DNA of 64,000 bases from Devosia enhydra (GTDB lineage Bacteria; Pseudomonadota; Alphaproteobacteria; Rhizobiales; Devosiaceae). This document shows, piece by piece, positions 1 to 9,126 of this stretch. The notes beneath the pieces are model-generated. The model did not search any database and was not told the DNA's origin. It saw only the letters and a program-made list of their open reading frames with translations. Location: the NCBI RefSeq assembly GCF_900119845.1, contig NZ_FPKU01000001.1:1335528-1399527 (forward strand), in the 5' to 3' direction. Both the position numbers and the translations under genes were made by a program. Position 1 is the first letter of the stretch. Every line of letters starts with the position of its first letter.

Positions 1-186
1 CAGCGCGTTGAAGGCGACATCGGGCTTGAGCGCCGAGAGTACCGCCGCAACGTCGTGCCCGACATCGACTTCGGTCACCTGATAGCCCGAGCGCGCCAGC
101 GCCTCGGCACAGCCCCGCCCCGAGCGCAGCGACACCGCGCGTTCGTTCGAAAGGCCGCCCATGAGGACGGCAACGTGCTTGGTCAT
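1..186 (-). CDS. ddl: D-alanine--D-alanine ligase, N-terminal part (cut by window edge)
   Basis: The minus strand starts at 186 with [20 protein letters not shown], the typical N-terminus of Ddl (the GG-x-S-x-ER-x-VSL signature). Ddl makes the D-Ala-D-Ala dipeptide used by MurF. Only about 62 residues are inside the window and the rest lies to the left. It follows murB in the same direction, as in other alphaproteobacterial dcw clusters, but a 184-bp gap holding a palindromic repeat separates the two. Confidence 0.9.
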   Translation of the reverse strand, partial: MTKHVAVLMGGLSNERAVSLRSGRGCAEALARSGYQVTEVDVGHDVAAVLSALKPDVAFNAL

Positions 187-370
187 TGGCTGGACTCCGA
201 ACTGAAACAGGGGAGGAAGGCCCCCTCCCCCGCCGCTTCGCGGCGACCTCTCCCCCGAGGGAGAGGTGAAGAATTGGTCCGGGCGTGCCGCATCGTCACC
301 TCTCCCTTGGGGGAGAGGTCGGCCGAAGGCCGGGTGAGGGGGCCTTGCCGCTGCAACTGTGACAGCATGA
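187..370. repeat. Intergenic palindromic repeat (MITE/REP-like)
   Basis: The murB-ddl gap contains two arms that are imperfect inverted copies of each other (about 222-272 and 298-347). Each has a CTCTCCC...GGGAGAGG palindrome, a CG-rich small hairpin (GCCGCTTCGCGGC or GGCCGAAGGCC) and a CCCCCTC end. Similar arms recur at 58630-58770 and about 60760-60800. This looks like a dispersed non-coding element of a kind common between genes in Hyphomicrobiales. No gene is visible here. Confidence 0.6.
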
Positions 371-1348
371 TCACACCGCACCCGTGAACACGTCGCCATC
401 GAGGAACTCGCGCACCTCGTGGCCCGGCACGAAATGCCCCATGCGGCGGATTTCCCAGCGCAGTTCGATGCCCGAATGCGCCCGCACGCGGTTGCGCACC
501 GTCTCGCCCAGCGTCTCGATGTCGTGGGCGGTCGCATCCTCGACATTGAGCAGGAAATTGGCGTGCAGTTCGCTCATCTGCGCCCCGCCCACCCGCAACC
601 CGCGGCAGCCTGCGGCGTCGATCAGCTTCCAGCTCGAATGCCCCTCGGGGTTCTTGAAGGTGGATCCGCCGGTCTTGGCCTTGGTCGGCTGCGAGCTTTC
701 GCGCTTCTCGGTGATCTCGCGCATGCGATTGAGGATGTCATCCTTGTCGCCGGCAAAGCCCTGATAGACCGCCGACGTGAACACCGCTCCGCGCGGCCCG
801 TTCGACTTGCGGTAGAGGTAGCCCATATCCGCATTGGTCAGGGTCACGATCTCGCCCTGCCGGGTCACCGCACGCAGTTCCACCATGCGGTCGCGCGTTT
901 CGGTGCCATAGCACCCAGCATTCATGTAGAGCGCGCCACCAATGCCGCCCGGAATGCCGCGATAGAAGGTCAGCCCGTCGATGCCCGCCTCGGCAGCGGC
1001 CGTCGCGACCTTGACGTCAGGCAGCGATGTGCCGACGCGCAGGCGATGCCCATCGAGAACCTCGATCTGTCCAAACGCCCGGCCCGCCAGGCGGATGACG
1101 ACGCCATCGAGGCCGCCGTCGCGCACCAGCAGGTTCGAGCCGAGCCCGATCACTGTCACGCGGATGTCCTCTGGCAGGTTTCTCAGGAAAAAGGCCAGAT
1201 CGTCCTCGTCAGCCGGCGAGAAGAACAGCTGCGCCGGCCCGCCGACGCGAAACCACGTCACCTCGGACAGCGGCTGGTTGGGCGTCAGCCGCCCGCGCAC
1301 CTCGGAAATCCAGGGCGAGAGGCTGGGGATGAGATCGGGCCAGCTCAT
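371..1348 (-). CDS. murB: UDP-N-acetylenolpyruvoylglucosamine reductase MurB
   Basis: Flavoenzyme that reduces UDP-GlcNAc-enolpyruvate with NADPH to UDP-MurNAc in the cytoplasm. Visible motifs are [10 protein letters not shown] and [12 protein letters not shown] (FAD domain), [18 protein letters not shown], and GSTFKNP with the catalytic serine. About 325 aa, a usual length. The start [10 protein letters not shown] is chosen because its ATG overlaps the murC stop as ATGA; an upstream in-frame ATG would run deep into murC. It is the last gene of the tightly packed murG-murC-murB segment. Confidence 0.95.
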   Translation of the reverse strand: MSWPDLIPSLSPWISEVRGRLTPNQPLSEVTWFRVGGPAQLFFSPADEDDLAFFLRNLPEDIRVTVIGLGSNLLVRDGGLDGVVIRLAGRAFGQIEVLDGHRLRVGTSLPDVKVATAAAEAGIDGLTFYRGIPGGIGGALYMNAGCYGTETRDRMVELRAVTRQGEIVTLTNADMGYLYRKSNGPRGAVFTSAVYQGFAGDKDDILNRMREITEKRESSQPTKAKTGGSTFKNPEGHSSWKLIDAAGCRGLRVGGAQMSELHANFLLNVEDATAHDIETLGETVRNRVRAHSGIELRWEIRRMGHFVPGHEVREFLDGDVFTGAV

Positions 1349-2766
1349 GACACCGGCTCCGCATCGATGAGCTTGCCCAGCTCGCCCGGCAGGCTGGCGG
1401 CCCATTGCGTGATGTTGCCGGCCCCCAGGCACACGACGTAATCGCCATCCTCGGCGCGGCCGGCCAGCAACGGCGCCAGCGCCTCGGGCCTGTCGATGAT
1501 CCGCGCGTCGCGATGCCCGCGCGCCCTTATGCGGTTCACCAGCTCCTCATGCGTCACGCCCGGGATCGGCTGCTCGCCCGCCGCATAAACCGGCGCGACG
1601 ATGACCGTATCGGCATCGTTGAAGCAGGCGGCAAAATCGTTGAACAGGTCGTTGAGGCGGCTGTAGCGGTGCGGCTGCACCACCGCGATCACGTCGCGGC
1701 GCGCCGACTGCCGGGCAGCCCGCAGCACGGAAGCGATCTCGACCGGGTGATGCCCGTAATCGTCGATGACAGTGATGCCCCCGACCACGCCGGTCCGCGT
1801 AAAGCGCCGCTTGACGCCCGAGAACCCGCGCAGCCCCTTGCGGATGGCCTCGGCCGGCACCTTGAGCTGGTCGGCGACCGCGATCGCGGCCGTCGCGTTG
1901 AGGGCATTGTGCTCGCCCGGCATCGGCAGGCTCAACCCCTCGATGCGGAGATGGGTCATGCGGATGCGGTCGCGGATTTCGACGGCGAAATGGCTCTGGC
2001 CGTCCCGCGTCTCGAGATCGACCAGCCGCACATCCGCCTGCGGATTGCGGCCATAGGTGATGACGCGGCGATCGCGGATCTGCCCCACCAGCGCCTGCAC
2101 TTCGGGATGGTCGAGGCACATCACGGCAAAGCCGTAGAAGGGCACGTTCTCGACGAAGTTGAGGAACGCCTTCCGCACCCCGTCGAAATCCCGATAGTGA
2201 TCGAGATGCTCGGGGTCGATATTGGTGACCACGGCGACATCGGCAGGCAGCTTGACGAAGGTGCCGTCGCTCTCGTCGGCCTCCACCACCATCCACTCGC
2301 CCGAGCCGAGCCGCGCATTGGTGCCATAGGCATTGATGATGCCGCCATTGATGACCGTAGGGTCCATGCTGCCGGCATCGAGCAGGGTCGCGACCAGCGT
2401 GGTCGTCGTCGTCTTGCCATGCGTGCCGCCAATGGCGATGGCATTCTTGAAGCGCATGATTTCGGCGAGCATCTCGGCGCGGCGCACCACCGGCAGGCCG
2501 CGCGCACGCGCCGCGTCGAGCTCGGGATTGCCCTTCTTGATCGCCGAGGAGATCACCACGACGGCGGCATCGCGCAGGTTTTCAGCCCTTTGTCCCACAT
2601 CGACATGAATGCCCATCTCGCGCAGCCGCTGGACATTGGCGCTTTCCGAGGCGTCCGAGCCGCGCACCGGATAGCCCTGGTCGTGCAGGATCTCGGCGAT
2701 GCCGCTCATGCCGATGCCACCGATGCCCACGAAGTGCACCGGCCCGATATTGCGCGGCATTTTCAT
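1345..2766 (-). CDS. murC: UDP-N-acetylmuramate--L-alanine ligase MurC
   Basis: ATP-dependent cytoplasmic ligase that adds L-Ala to UDP-MurNAc. The N-terminal Rossmann loop [20 protein letters not shown] binds the UDP-sugar. [13 protein letters not shown] is the ATP P-loop of Mur ligases, and [10 protein letters not shown] is the late-domain motif. 473 aa, a full-length member. Its start overlaps the murG stop by 4 nt and its stop overlaps the murB start by 4 nt, implying translational coupling. Confidence 0.97.
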   Translation of the reverse strand: MKMPRNIGPVHFVGIGGIGMSGIAEILHDQGYPVRGSDASESANVQRLREMGIHVDVGQRAENLRDAAVVVISSAIKKGNPELDAARARGLPVVRRAEMLAEIMRFKNAIAIGGTHGKTTTTTLVATLLDAGSMDPTVINGGIINAYGTNARLGSGEWMVVEADESDGTFVKLPADVAVVTNIDPEHLDHYRDFDGVRKAFLNFVENVPFYGFAVMCLDHPEVQALVGQIRDRRVITYGRNPQADVRLVDLETRDGQSHFAVEIRDRIRMTHLRIEGLSLPMPGEHNALNATAAIAVADQLKVPAEAIRKGLRGFSGVKRRFTRTGVVGGITVIDDYGHHPVEIASVLRAARQSARRDVIAVVQPHRYSRLNDLFNDFAACFNDADTVIVAPVYAAGEQPIPGVTHEELVNRIRARGHRDARIIDRPEALAPLLAGRAEDGDYVVCLGAGNITQWAASLPGELGKLIDAEPVS

Positions 2767-3884
2767 CTGGATACTGCTCCGTTAGCCTTTGCGCCGCTGC
2801 GGCGTGCGAGCCGCTCGGCCATGTCCGCCAGAGCCTCGACGGCCTGCGGTTTTCCCAATCCTGCGGCGGCGCCGGACGCTGCGATCAGGGCAGCCGGATC
2901 ACCCAAAAGTGAGGCAAGTCTGCTCGCAAGCAAAGAGGGCGAAAGCGTGGCCTGCTCCATAAGCCAGCCGGCGCCGGCCTTCTCCACCAGCAGCGCATTG
3001 TTCTTCTGGTCCGCGTCGAGCGCCCCCGGCAGCGGCACGAGGATGGCGGGTCGCCCCAGAACGCCCAGTTCCGCGATGGTCGAGGCCCCCGACCGTGCGA
3101 TGACGAGATGGCTCGCCGCGATGCGCTCGGGCAGATCATCGAAAAACGCCGCCAGTTCGACATTCACCTTGGCCTGCCGATAGGCTTCCGCCACCCGGTC
3201 GAGGTCCTCGGGCCGGCACTGCTGCGTCACGAGCAGGCGGGATCGCAGATCCTCGGGCAGCTCGGCGATGGCAGGCGGCACGAGTTCTGAAAACACCCGC
3301 GCGCCCTGGCTGCCGCCAAAGACCACGAGCCGCAACAGGTCCGCAGGGCCAGTCGGAGGATAGGGCGCATGGGCCACGGCCCGCACCCGATCGCGCACCG
3401 GATTGCCGGTGATCGTCGTCTTGGCCGCGAAGGCCTCTGCCTTGAGCGTTGTCTCAAAGCTCGTTGCCAGCGCATTGGCGCGGCTTGCCAGCGCCCGGTT
3501 GGCCCGCCCCATCACGGCGTTCTGTTCGTGCAGCAGGCCGGGAATGCCAAGAAGGCGCGCGGCCATGAACGGCGGATAGACAGGGTAGCCGCCGAACCCG
3601 ACCACGGCATCGGGCGCGATACCACGCAGCTTCTGCGCCGCGACGGCTATGCCCCAGGTGATCTTGGTGCCGGCCACGAGGAACTTCACCGGGCTTCTGA
3701 CCGACGGCGTTGCCGAGGGCACCACATGGATCGCCTTGGCCGGAAAGCGCCCGCCATGGTCGGCGACGCGATGATCGGTCATGAGGTGGATTTCATGGCC
3801 GCGACGGCGCAGTTCCTGCGCCAGCGCCATGGCGGGAAAGAGATGCCCGCCGGTGCCGCCGGCCATCAGCACGAAGCGGCTCAT
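2763..3884 (-). CDS. murG: Lipid II synthase MurG (GlcNAc transferase)
   Basis: Membrane-associated glycosyltransferase that converts lipid I to lipid II on the cytoplasmic face. The start [20 protein letters not shown] carries the glycine-rich GGTGGH motif of the family. The second domain has [16 protein letters not shown] and the sugar-nucleotide region [19 protein letters not shown]. 373 aa. The ATG overlaps the ftsW stop by 4 nt, which fixes the start over longer readings that run into ftsW. Confidence 0.96.
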   Translation of the reverse strand: MSRFVLMAGGTGGHLFPAMALAQELRRRGHEIHLMTDHRVADHGGRFPAKAIHVVPSATPSVRSPVKFLVAGTKITWGIAVAAQKLRGIAPDAVVGFGGYPVYPPFMAARLLGIPGLLHEQNAVMGRANRALASRANALATSFETTLKAEAFAAKTTITGNPVRDRVRAVAHAPYPPTGPADLLRLVVFGGSQGARVFSELVPPAIAELPEDLRSRLLVTQQCRPEDLDRVAEAYRQAKVNVELAAFFDDLPERIAASHLVIARSGASTIAELGVLGRPAILVPLPGALDADQKNNALLVEKAGAGWLMEQATLSPSLLASRLASLLGDPAALIAASGAAAGLGKPQAVEALADMAERLARRSGAKANGAVSR

Positions 3885-5041
3885 TCGGCCGCCACCATGG
3901 CGCTGCGATAGGCCGGCAGGCCTGTCGTCATCCGCTCCTCGGGGCGCGCGCGCGTCAGCGACAGCACCAGCCCCATGGCAAAGGCAATCGCGATCATCGA
4001 AGTGCCGCCATAGGACACGAAGGGCAGCGTCATGCCTTTGGGCGGCACGAGGTTGAGATTGACCGCAAGGTTGATGCCGCACTGCATGGCGAACTGGATT
4101 GCGAGGGTCGACGCGGCGAGGCGAGCAAAGAGGCTGCTCTGGGCCTGCGCACCGACCAGCGCGCGCACCACGATGAAGCCGATCAGGCCCACCAGCACGA
4201 GGCAAAAGAGGATGCCGAACTCGCCCGCCGCCGCCGAGAACACATAATCGGCATGGGCGTCGGGAATGGCCTTGCTGGCCAGCGATTCACCCGGCCCGCG
4301 CCCGAACCAGCCGCCCTCGAGCAGCGAGGCCAGCGCCTTGTCGATCTGGTAGGTATTGCCGCCGCCTTCGGGGTTGATGAAGGTGTCGATGCGGCGGGCA
4401 AAGTGCGGGAAGAACATATAGGCGCCAAACAGCAGCCCGACCCCGACAAAGGCCAGCGCGAAGATCAGCAGCCAGGAGATGCCCGAAAGGAACAGGAGCG
4501 CCGCCCAGGTCGCGAGCACCAGTGCCGTCTGCCCGATATCGGGCTGGAGCAGCAGCGCTCCAACGATGAGGCCCATGAGCCCCGTGGCCAGGATGCGCGC
4601 CGGCATGTCGCGGCGCTTCATCGATTCGGCGAAGAGCCAGGCGCCGATCACGGCAAAGAACGGCTTCACGAATTCGGAGGGCTGCAGCGACTGGCCGGCA
4701 AAGCTCAGCCACCGCCGCGCACCCTTGACCTCGACGCCGAAGCGCAGCGTCGCCCAGAGCAGCACGATGCTGACGGCAAGCCCGGCGATCGCGGCGACGC
4801 GCGCCTGCCGATGCGTCAGGAAGGATGTGGCGATCAGCACCCCGATGGTGGGAATGATGAACAGCGCATGCCGGATGACGAAATGCCAGGGGCTGAGCCC
4901 GAGGCGCTCGGCCACGGCCGGGCTGGCGGCGAAGCTCATCACCATGCCGCAGGTCATCAGCAGCATGAGGGCCGCGAGAAGCGGCTTGTCGACGGTCCAC
5001 CACCATTCGGCGATGGGCGTCTTTCTGGCGCGCGAAAACAT
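3881..5041 (-). CDS. ftsW: SEDS peptidoglycan polymerase FtsW
   Basis: Polytopic SEDS-family glycosyltransferase that works with FtsI at the septum. About 386 aa with roughly ten hydrophobic segments. Signature stretches are GARRWL, LQPSEFVKPF, LLQPDIGQTALV, the large loop FINPEGGGNTYQ, GPGESLASKAIPDAHADYVF, and the C-terminal PPKGMTLPFVSYGGTSM. The start MFSRARKTPI has a GGGCGGG Shine-Dalgarno-like stretch upstream. A 112-bp gap separates it from mraY. Confidence 0.95.
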   Translation of the reverse strand: MFSRARKTPIAEWWWTVDKPLLAALMLLMTCGMVMSFAASPAVAERLGLSPWHFVIRHALFIIPTIGVLIATSFLTHRQARVAAIAGLAVSIVLLWATLRFGVEVKGARRWLSFAGQSLQPSEFVKPFFAVIGAWLFAESMKRRDMPARILATGLMGLIVGALLLQPDIGQTALVLATWAALLFLSGISWLLIFALAFVGVGLLFGAYMFFPHFARRIDTFINPEGGGNTYQIDKALASLLEGGWFGRGPGESLASKAIPDAHADYVFSAAAGEFGILFCLVLVGLIGFIVVRALVGAQAQSSLFARLAASTLAIQFAMQCGINLAVNLNLVPPKGMTLPFVSYGGTSMIAIAFAMGLVLSLTRARPEERMTTGLPAYRSAMVAAE

Positions 5042-5153
5042 GATCTGACCCGCCCTGCCCGGCGGTCCCTGTCGCAACAATCGGGACAGTCTAGGCCGCT
5101 TTGGTTAGCAGAGCGTGACCGACCGGCGCATTTTGCAACGCCGGCCCGGGTCG

Positions 5154-6239
5154 TCAGCGCAGCTTGAGGGACGAAAGCCCGATCAGCGCCAGCACCAGCG
5201 AGATGATCCAGAAGCGGATCACCACCTGGCTTTCGGTCCAGCCCAGATGCTCGAAATGGTGGTGGATCGGCGCCATCTTGAACACGCGCTTGCCGGTCAG
5301 GCGGAACGAGGCGACCTGCACGATCACCGAGACGGTTTCGAGCACGAAGAGCCCCCCCACGATGGCGAGAACGATCTCGTGCTTGGTCGCCACCGCGATA
5401 GCCCCCAGCGCGCCGCCGAGCGCCAGCGAACCGGTATCGCCCATGAAGATCTGCGCCGGCGGGGCATTGAACCACAGGAACCCCAGCCCGGCCCCGATCA
5501 GCGCGCCGCACACCACCGAAAGCTCGGCCGTGCCCGGCACGTAATTGATCAGCAGGTAGTCGGCATAGGTCACCGAGCCCACGAGATAGGCGATGAGCCC
5601 GAAGCAGGCGGCCGCCACCATCACGGGCACGATCGCCAGCCCGTCGAGCCCGTCGGTAAGGTTCACCGAATTGCCCGCCGAAACGATCACGAAGGCGCCA
5701 AAGATCAGGAAGAACCAGCCCATGTCGAGCGCCAGCCCCTTCACGAAGGGGAAGAGCAGCGAATTGGAGAAGGCCGGGTCGCCGAGCTTGGAGAGGAAAA
5801 AACAGGCAATAAGGCCGACCAGTGCCTCGAGCAGCAGCCTCTGCCGACCCGAAAACCCGGCATGCGACATGCGCTTGACCTTGAGATAATCGTCATAAAG
5901 CCCGATGGCGCCGAACGAGACGGTGACGAAGAGCACCACCCAGACATAGCCGTTCGAGAGGTTCGACCACAAAAGGATCGAGCTCACCGCGCCCGAAAGG
6001 ATCATCAGCCCGCCCATTGTGGGCGTGCCCTTCTTGGTCAGCAGGTGGCCCGCAGGGCCGTCCTCGCGGATGGGCTGGCCTTTGCCCTGCTTGACCCGCA
6101 GCAGCCGGATCATGCCGGGGCCGAACATGAACACGAAGAACAGCGCCGTCACCACCGCGCCAGCGGTGCGGAAGGTAATGTAGCGGAAGACGTTGAAGGC
6201 TGCGAGGCTGTCGCCCAACTGGCCGAGGAAATACAGCAT
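5154..6239 (-). CDS. mraY: Phospho-MurNAc-pentapeptide translocase MraY
   Basis: Integral membrane enzyme that transfers phospho-MurNAc-pentapeptide to undecaprenyl phosphate, giving lipid I. 361 aa with about ten TM segments. Recognisable motifs are the KKGTPTMGG loop, LYDDYLKV with the catalytic aspartates, [32 protein letters not shown], and [12 protein letters not shown]. It lies 34 bp after murF in the same direction. Confidence 0.97.
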   Translation of the reverse strand: MLYFLGQLGDSLAAFNVFRYITFRTAGAVVTALFFVFMFGPGMIRLLRVKQGKGQPIREDGPAGHLLTKKGTPTMGGLMILSGAVSSILLWSNLSNGYVWVVLFVTVSFGAIGLYDDYLKVKRMSHAGFSGRQRLLLEALVGLIACFFLSKLGDPAFSNSLLFPFVKGLALDMGWFFLIFGAFVIVSAGNSVNLTDGLDGLAIVPVMVAAACFGLIAYLVGSVTYADYLLINYVPGTAELSVVCGALIGAGLGFLWFNAPPAQIFMGDTGSLALGGALGAIAVATKHEIVLAIVGGLFVLETVSVIVQVASFRLTGKRVFKMAPIHHHFEHLGWTESQVVIRFWIISLVLALIGLSSLKLR

Positions 6240-6274
6240 GCTCTAAGCGTCCTCTCCCGGCGCCGTCTGGCGCC

Positions 6275-7684
6275 CTATGCGAAGGTCTCGCGGATGCGCC
6301 GCACGAGACCCGCAAGTCGCACGCCTTTGGACCCTTTGACCATAACCGAGTCGCCGGGCGCAAGGCCGCCGAGGATCGTTTCCGCCAGTTGCTCAACGCT
6401 TTCGGCATGGGCTGTGACCTGCCCGTCACCCAGGGCATCGCGCAGGGCGGCCATGCCCTTGCCGATGAGGTAAATCTCTGTCGCGCCGGTCGCCTTCACG
6501 GCGTCGGCAAGGCTGCGATGGAGGTTCGGGCTTTCGGGTCCCAGTTCCAGCATGTCGCCCAGCACCAGCACCTTTCGGCCCGATGGCGGGGTGATGCCGG
6601 AATAGACCTCCATCGCTGCCCGCATGGAAGCGGTGTTGGCGTTGTAGCTCTCATCCACGAGCAGCAGGGGCTTCTTTGGGTTGCCCAGCCTCAGCGTCTC
6701 CCCACGCCCCTCGGGCGCCGCGAACTGGCCGAGAGCCCCGATGGCCGACATCGCCCCCCCGCCCACGAGCGCATTGACCACGATGGCAGCGGTGGCATTG
6801 GCGATCATGTGCCGGCCGGGCACACGAAGGGCGAGGCGCTGCACCTGGCCCTCATGGCTGATCGTGGCGTGGGTCACGCCATCGCTGACGCGTGGCGCAC
6901 CGATATGCCAGTCCGAACTCTCGTCGAACCCGTAGGTCACGATGTTGGTAATGCCCAGCCGTCGCGCCGCACCCATCAGCACATGCAGATAATCATGGTC
7001 GGCGTTGAACACCGCCGTCCCGCCGGGTTCGAGGCTCAGAAGGATCTCCGCCTTGGCTTCGGCGATGGCGGTGACCGAGGGGAAAAACTCGAGATGGGCC
7101 GGCGCCACCGAGGTCACGAGGGCGATATGGGGCCGCACCATCTTGACCAGATTGGCGATTTCCCCGGCATGGTTCATGCCGATCTCGAAGACGCCGAAGG
7201 GCACGTTGCGCGGCAGGTTCGCCAGCATCAACGGCACGCCCCAGTGATTGTTGTAGCTCTTGATCGAGGCATGCACCTTGCCCGATGCCGCGAGCACGGT
7301 GCGCACCGCTTCCTTGGTCGATGTCTTGCCGACGCTTCCGGTGATGGCGACGATCTGCCCGGTGCTGCGCTCGCGTGCCGCGCGCGCCAAGGCTTCGAGC
7401 GCCTTCATCGGGTCGCGCACCCCGATCACGCCCTTGCGGCCCAGCGCCGGCGCCCGGTCTGCCGAAACCAGCGCCGCAGCCGCGCCCGCATCGAGGGCCG
7501 CACCGACGAAATCATGCCCGTCATGAGTGTCGCCCTTGATCGCGACAAAGAGCGCACCGGGCTGGATGTCGCGGGAATCGATCGAAACCGCGGTCACCGC
7601 CTGCGCGGTCACGCCATCGGCATAGCCATTGGTGGCGGCGACGATCTCGGCGATCGTCCAGAGAGGGCTGGCAAGCTCGTTCAT
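6275..7684 (-). CDS. murF: UDP-MurNAc-tripeptide--D-Ala-D-Ala ligase MurF
   Basis: ATP-dependent ligase that adds D-Ala-D-Ala to the UDP-MurNAc tripeptide. The P-loop reads AITGSVGKTSTKEAV, followed by YNNHWGVPLMLAN, FEIGMNHAGEI, and DESYNANTASMRAA typical of MurF. 469 aa. The ATG overlaps the murE stop by 4 nt (7681-7684). Confidence 0.96.
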   Translation of the reverse strand: MNELASPLWTIAEIVAATNGYADGVTAQAVTAVSIDSRDIQPGALFVAIKGDTHDGHDFVGAALDAGAAAALVSADRAPALGRKGVIGVRDPMKALEALARAARERSTGQIVAITGSVGKTSTKEAVRTVLAASGKVHASIKSYNNHWGVPLMLANLPRNVPFGVFEIGMNHAGEIANLVKMVRPHIALVTSVAPAHLEFFPSVTAIAEAKAEILLSLEPGGTAVFNADHDYLHVLMGAARRLGITNIVTYGFDESSDWHIGAPRVSDGVTHATISHEGQVQRLALRVPGRHMIANATAAIVVNALVGGGAMSAIGALGQFAAPEGRGETLRLGNPKKPLLLVDESYNANTASMRAAMEVYSGITPPSGRKVLVLGDMLELGPESPNLHRSLADAVKATGATEIYLIGKGMAALRDALGDGQVTAHAESVEQLAETILGGLAPGDSVMVKGSKGVRLAGLVRRIRETFA

Positions 7685-9126
7685 CCGCGCCCCGCCAGCG
7701 TCTCGGTCACGACTTCATGGTCGGAGAAGTGGTGCTTGGTGGTGCCCACGATCTGGTAGTCCTCATGTCCCTTGCCGGCGATCAGCAGCACGTCGCCGGG
7801 CCCGAGAAGCCCGATGCCGTGGGCGATGGCGGCGCGACGGTCGGCGATTTCCTGCGCGCCTGGCGCTGCGGCCAGCACGGCGGCGCGGATGGCGGCGGGA
7901 TCTTCGGTGCGCGGATTGTCGTCGGTCACGATGACGATGTCGGCCCCCTCGCTGGCTGCCTTGCCCATCATCGGGCGCTTGCCGGGATCGCGGTCGCCCC
8001 CTGCCCCGATGACGACGATGAGCCTCCCGCTGGCATAGGGTCGCAGCGCCAGAAGCGCCGTCTCCAGCGCCACCGGCTTGTGGGCGTAATCGACGAAGAT
8101 GGCGGCGCCATTGTGTTCGGCTACCCGCTCCAGCCGCCCGCGCGCGCCCTTGAGGGTCGAGAGCGCCGCTATCGCCTCCCCGTGCGGCGCCCCGGCAGAA
8201 AGCGCCAGGGCCAGCGCCATGATGGCATTGTGGGCCTGGAAGGCTCCGGTCAGCGGCAGGAGGAAGCTGACGGGCTCGCCCACCAGCCGCCCGGTGACGC
8301 GCTGGCCATAGCCCTCGTTCTCGATGGCGGCGATCTCGAAATAGGCGCCCTCGCGTCCCACCGTCAGCAGCGTCACGCCCGCTTCGAGCGCGGCGTTGAC
8401 GAAGGGTGGGCTCCACGCATCATCGACATTGACCACCGCCGCCCCGCCCGGCGCGATCAGATGGCGGAAGAGCCTCAGCTTGGCTTCGGCATAGGTTTCC
8501 ATATCGGCATGATAGTCGAGATGGTCGCGCGAGAGATTGGTGAAGCCGACCGCGCGGAAGGCGATCCCGTCGACGCGGCGCTGGTCGAGCCCCTGGCTCG
8601 AGGCTTCGAGCGCCACATGGTCGATGCCGGCCTCGGCCAGCTTCTGCAGCGCCCTGTGCAGGGTCAGTGCATCGGGCGTCGTCAATTCGCCGGCCGCGAT
8701 GCCCGCATCGGTCTCGACCCCGACGGTCCCGAGGCTCGCGGCCCGGATGCCGCAGGCCGACCAGATCTGGCGCACGAAGGACACCACCGACGATTTGCCG
8801 TTGGTGCCAGTAACGGCAACCGCAACCGACGGCTGCGGCGGATAGCTCCGCGCGGCGGCCCTGGCATAGGCAGCCCGCACATCCTCGACCACCACAACCG
8901 GCACGCCCGGATCGGTGTCGGCGGGCCGGTCGGAAACGATGACCACGGCGCCCCGCGCCACAGCCTCCGCCGCAAAGGCCAGCCCGTGCACCCGCGTGCC
9001 GGGGCCGGCGAAAAAGGCTTGCCCCGCAGCTACGGCCCGGCTGTCGGCTTCCACGCCCGTTACGACGATGGCAGGCACGTCGCCCGCATGCGAGCCGGCA
9101 AGGAGGTCAGAGAGACGGAACGCCAA
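7681..9126 (-). CDS. murE: UDP-MurNAc-L-Ala-D-Glu--2,6-diaminopimelate ligase MurE
   Basis: Adds meso-diaminopimelate to UDP-MurNAc-dipeptide. The P-loop is VTGTNGKSSVVSF. The C-terminal DDNPRTEDP matches the DNPR motif that marks DAP-specific (not Lys-specific) enzymes. GKGHEDYQ is also present. The proposed start is TTG at 9126 (LAFRLSDLLAGS), with GGAG 7 nt upstream, giving 481 aa, the normal length. No ATG lies near that point, and longer readings only add residues translated from inside ftsI. This start overlaps the ftsI end by 20 nt. Confidence 0.93.
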   Translation of the reverse strand: MAFRLSDLLAGSHAGDVPAIVVTGVEADSRAVAAGQAFFAGPGTRVHGLAFAAEAVARGAVVIVSDRPADTDPGVPVVVVEDVRAAYARAAARSYPPQPSVAVAVTGTNGKSSVVSFVRQIWSACGIRAASLGTVGVETDAGIAAGELTTPDALTLHRALQKLAEAGIDHVALEASSQGLDQRRVDGIAFRAVGFTNLSRDHLDYHADMETYAEAKLRLFRHLIAPGGAAVVNVDDAWSPPFVNAALEAGVTLLTVGREGAYFEIAAIENEGYGQRVTGRLVGEPVSFLLPLTGAFQAHNAIMALALALSAGAPHGEAIAALSTLKGARGRLERVAEHNGAAIFVDYAHKPVALETALLALRPYASGRLIVVIGAGGDRDPGKRPMMGKAASEGADIVIVTDDNPRTEDPAAIRAAVLAAAPGAQEIADRRAAIAHGIGLLGPGDVLLIAGKGHEDYQIVGTTKHHFSDHEVVTETLAGRG

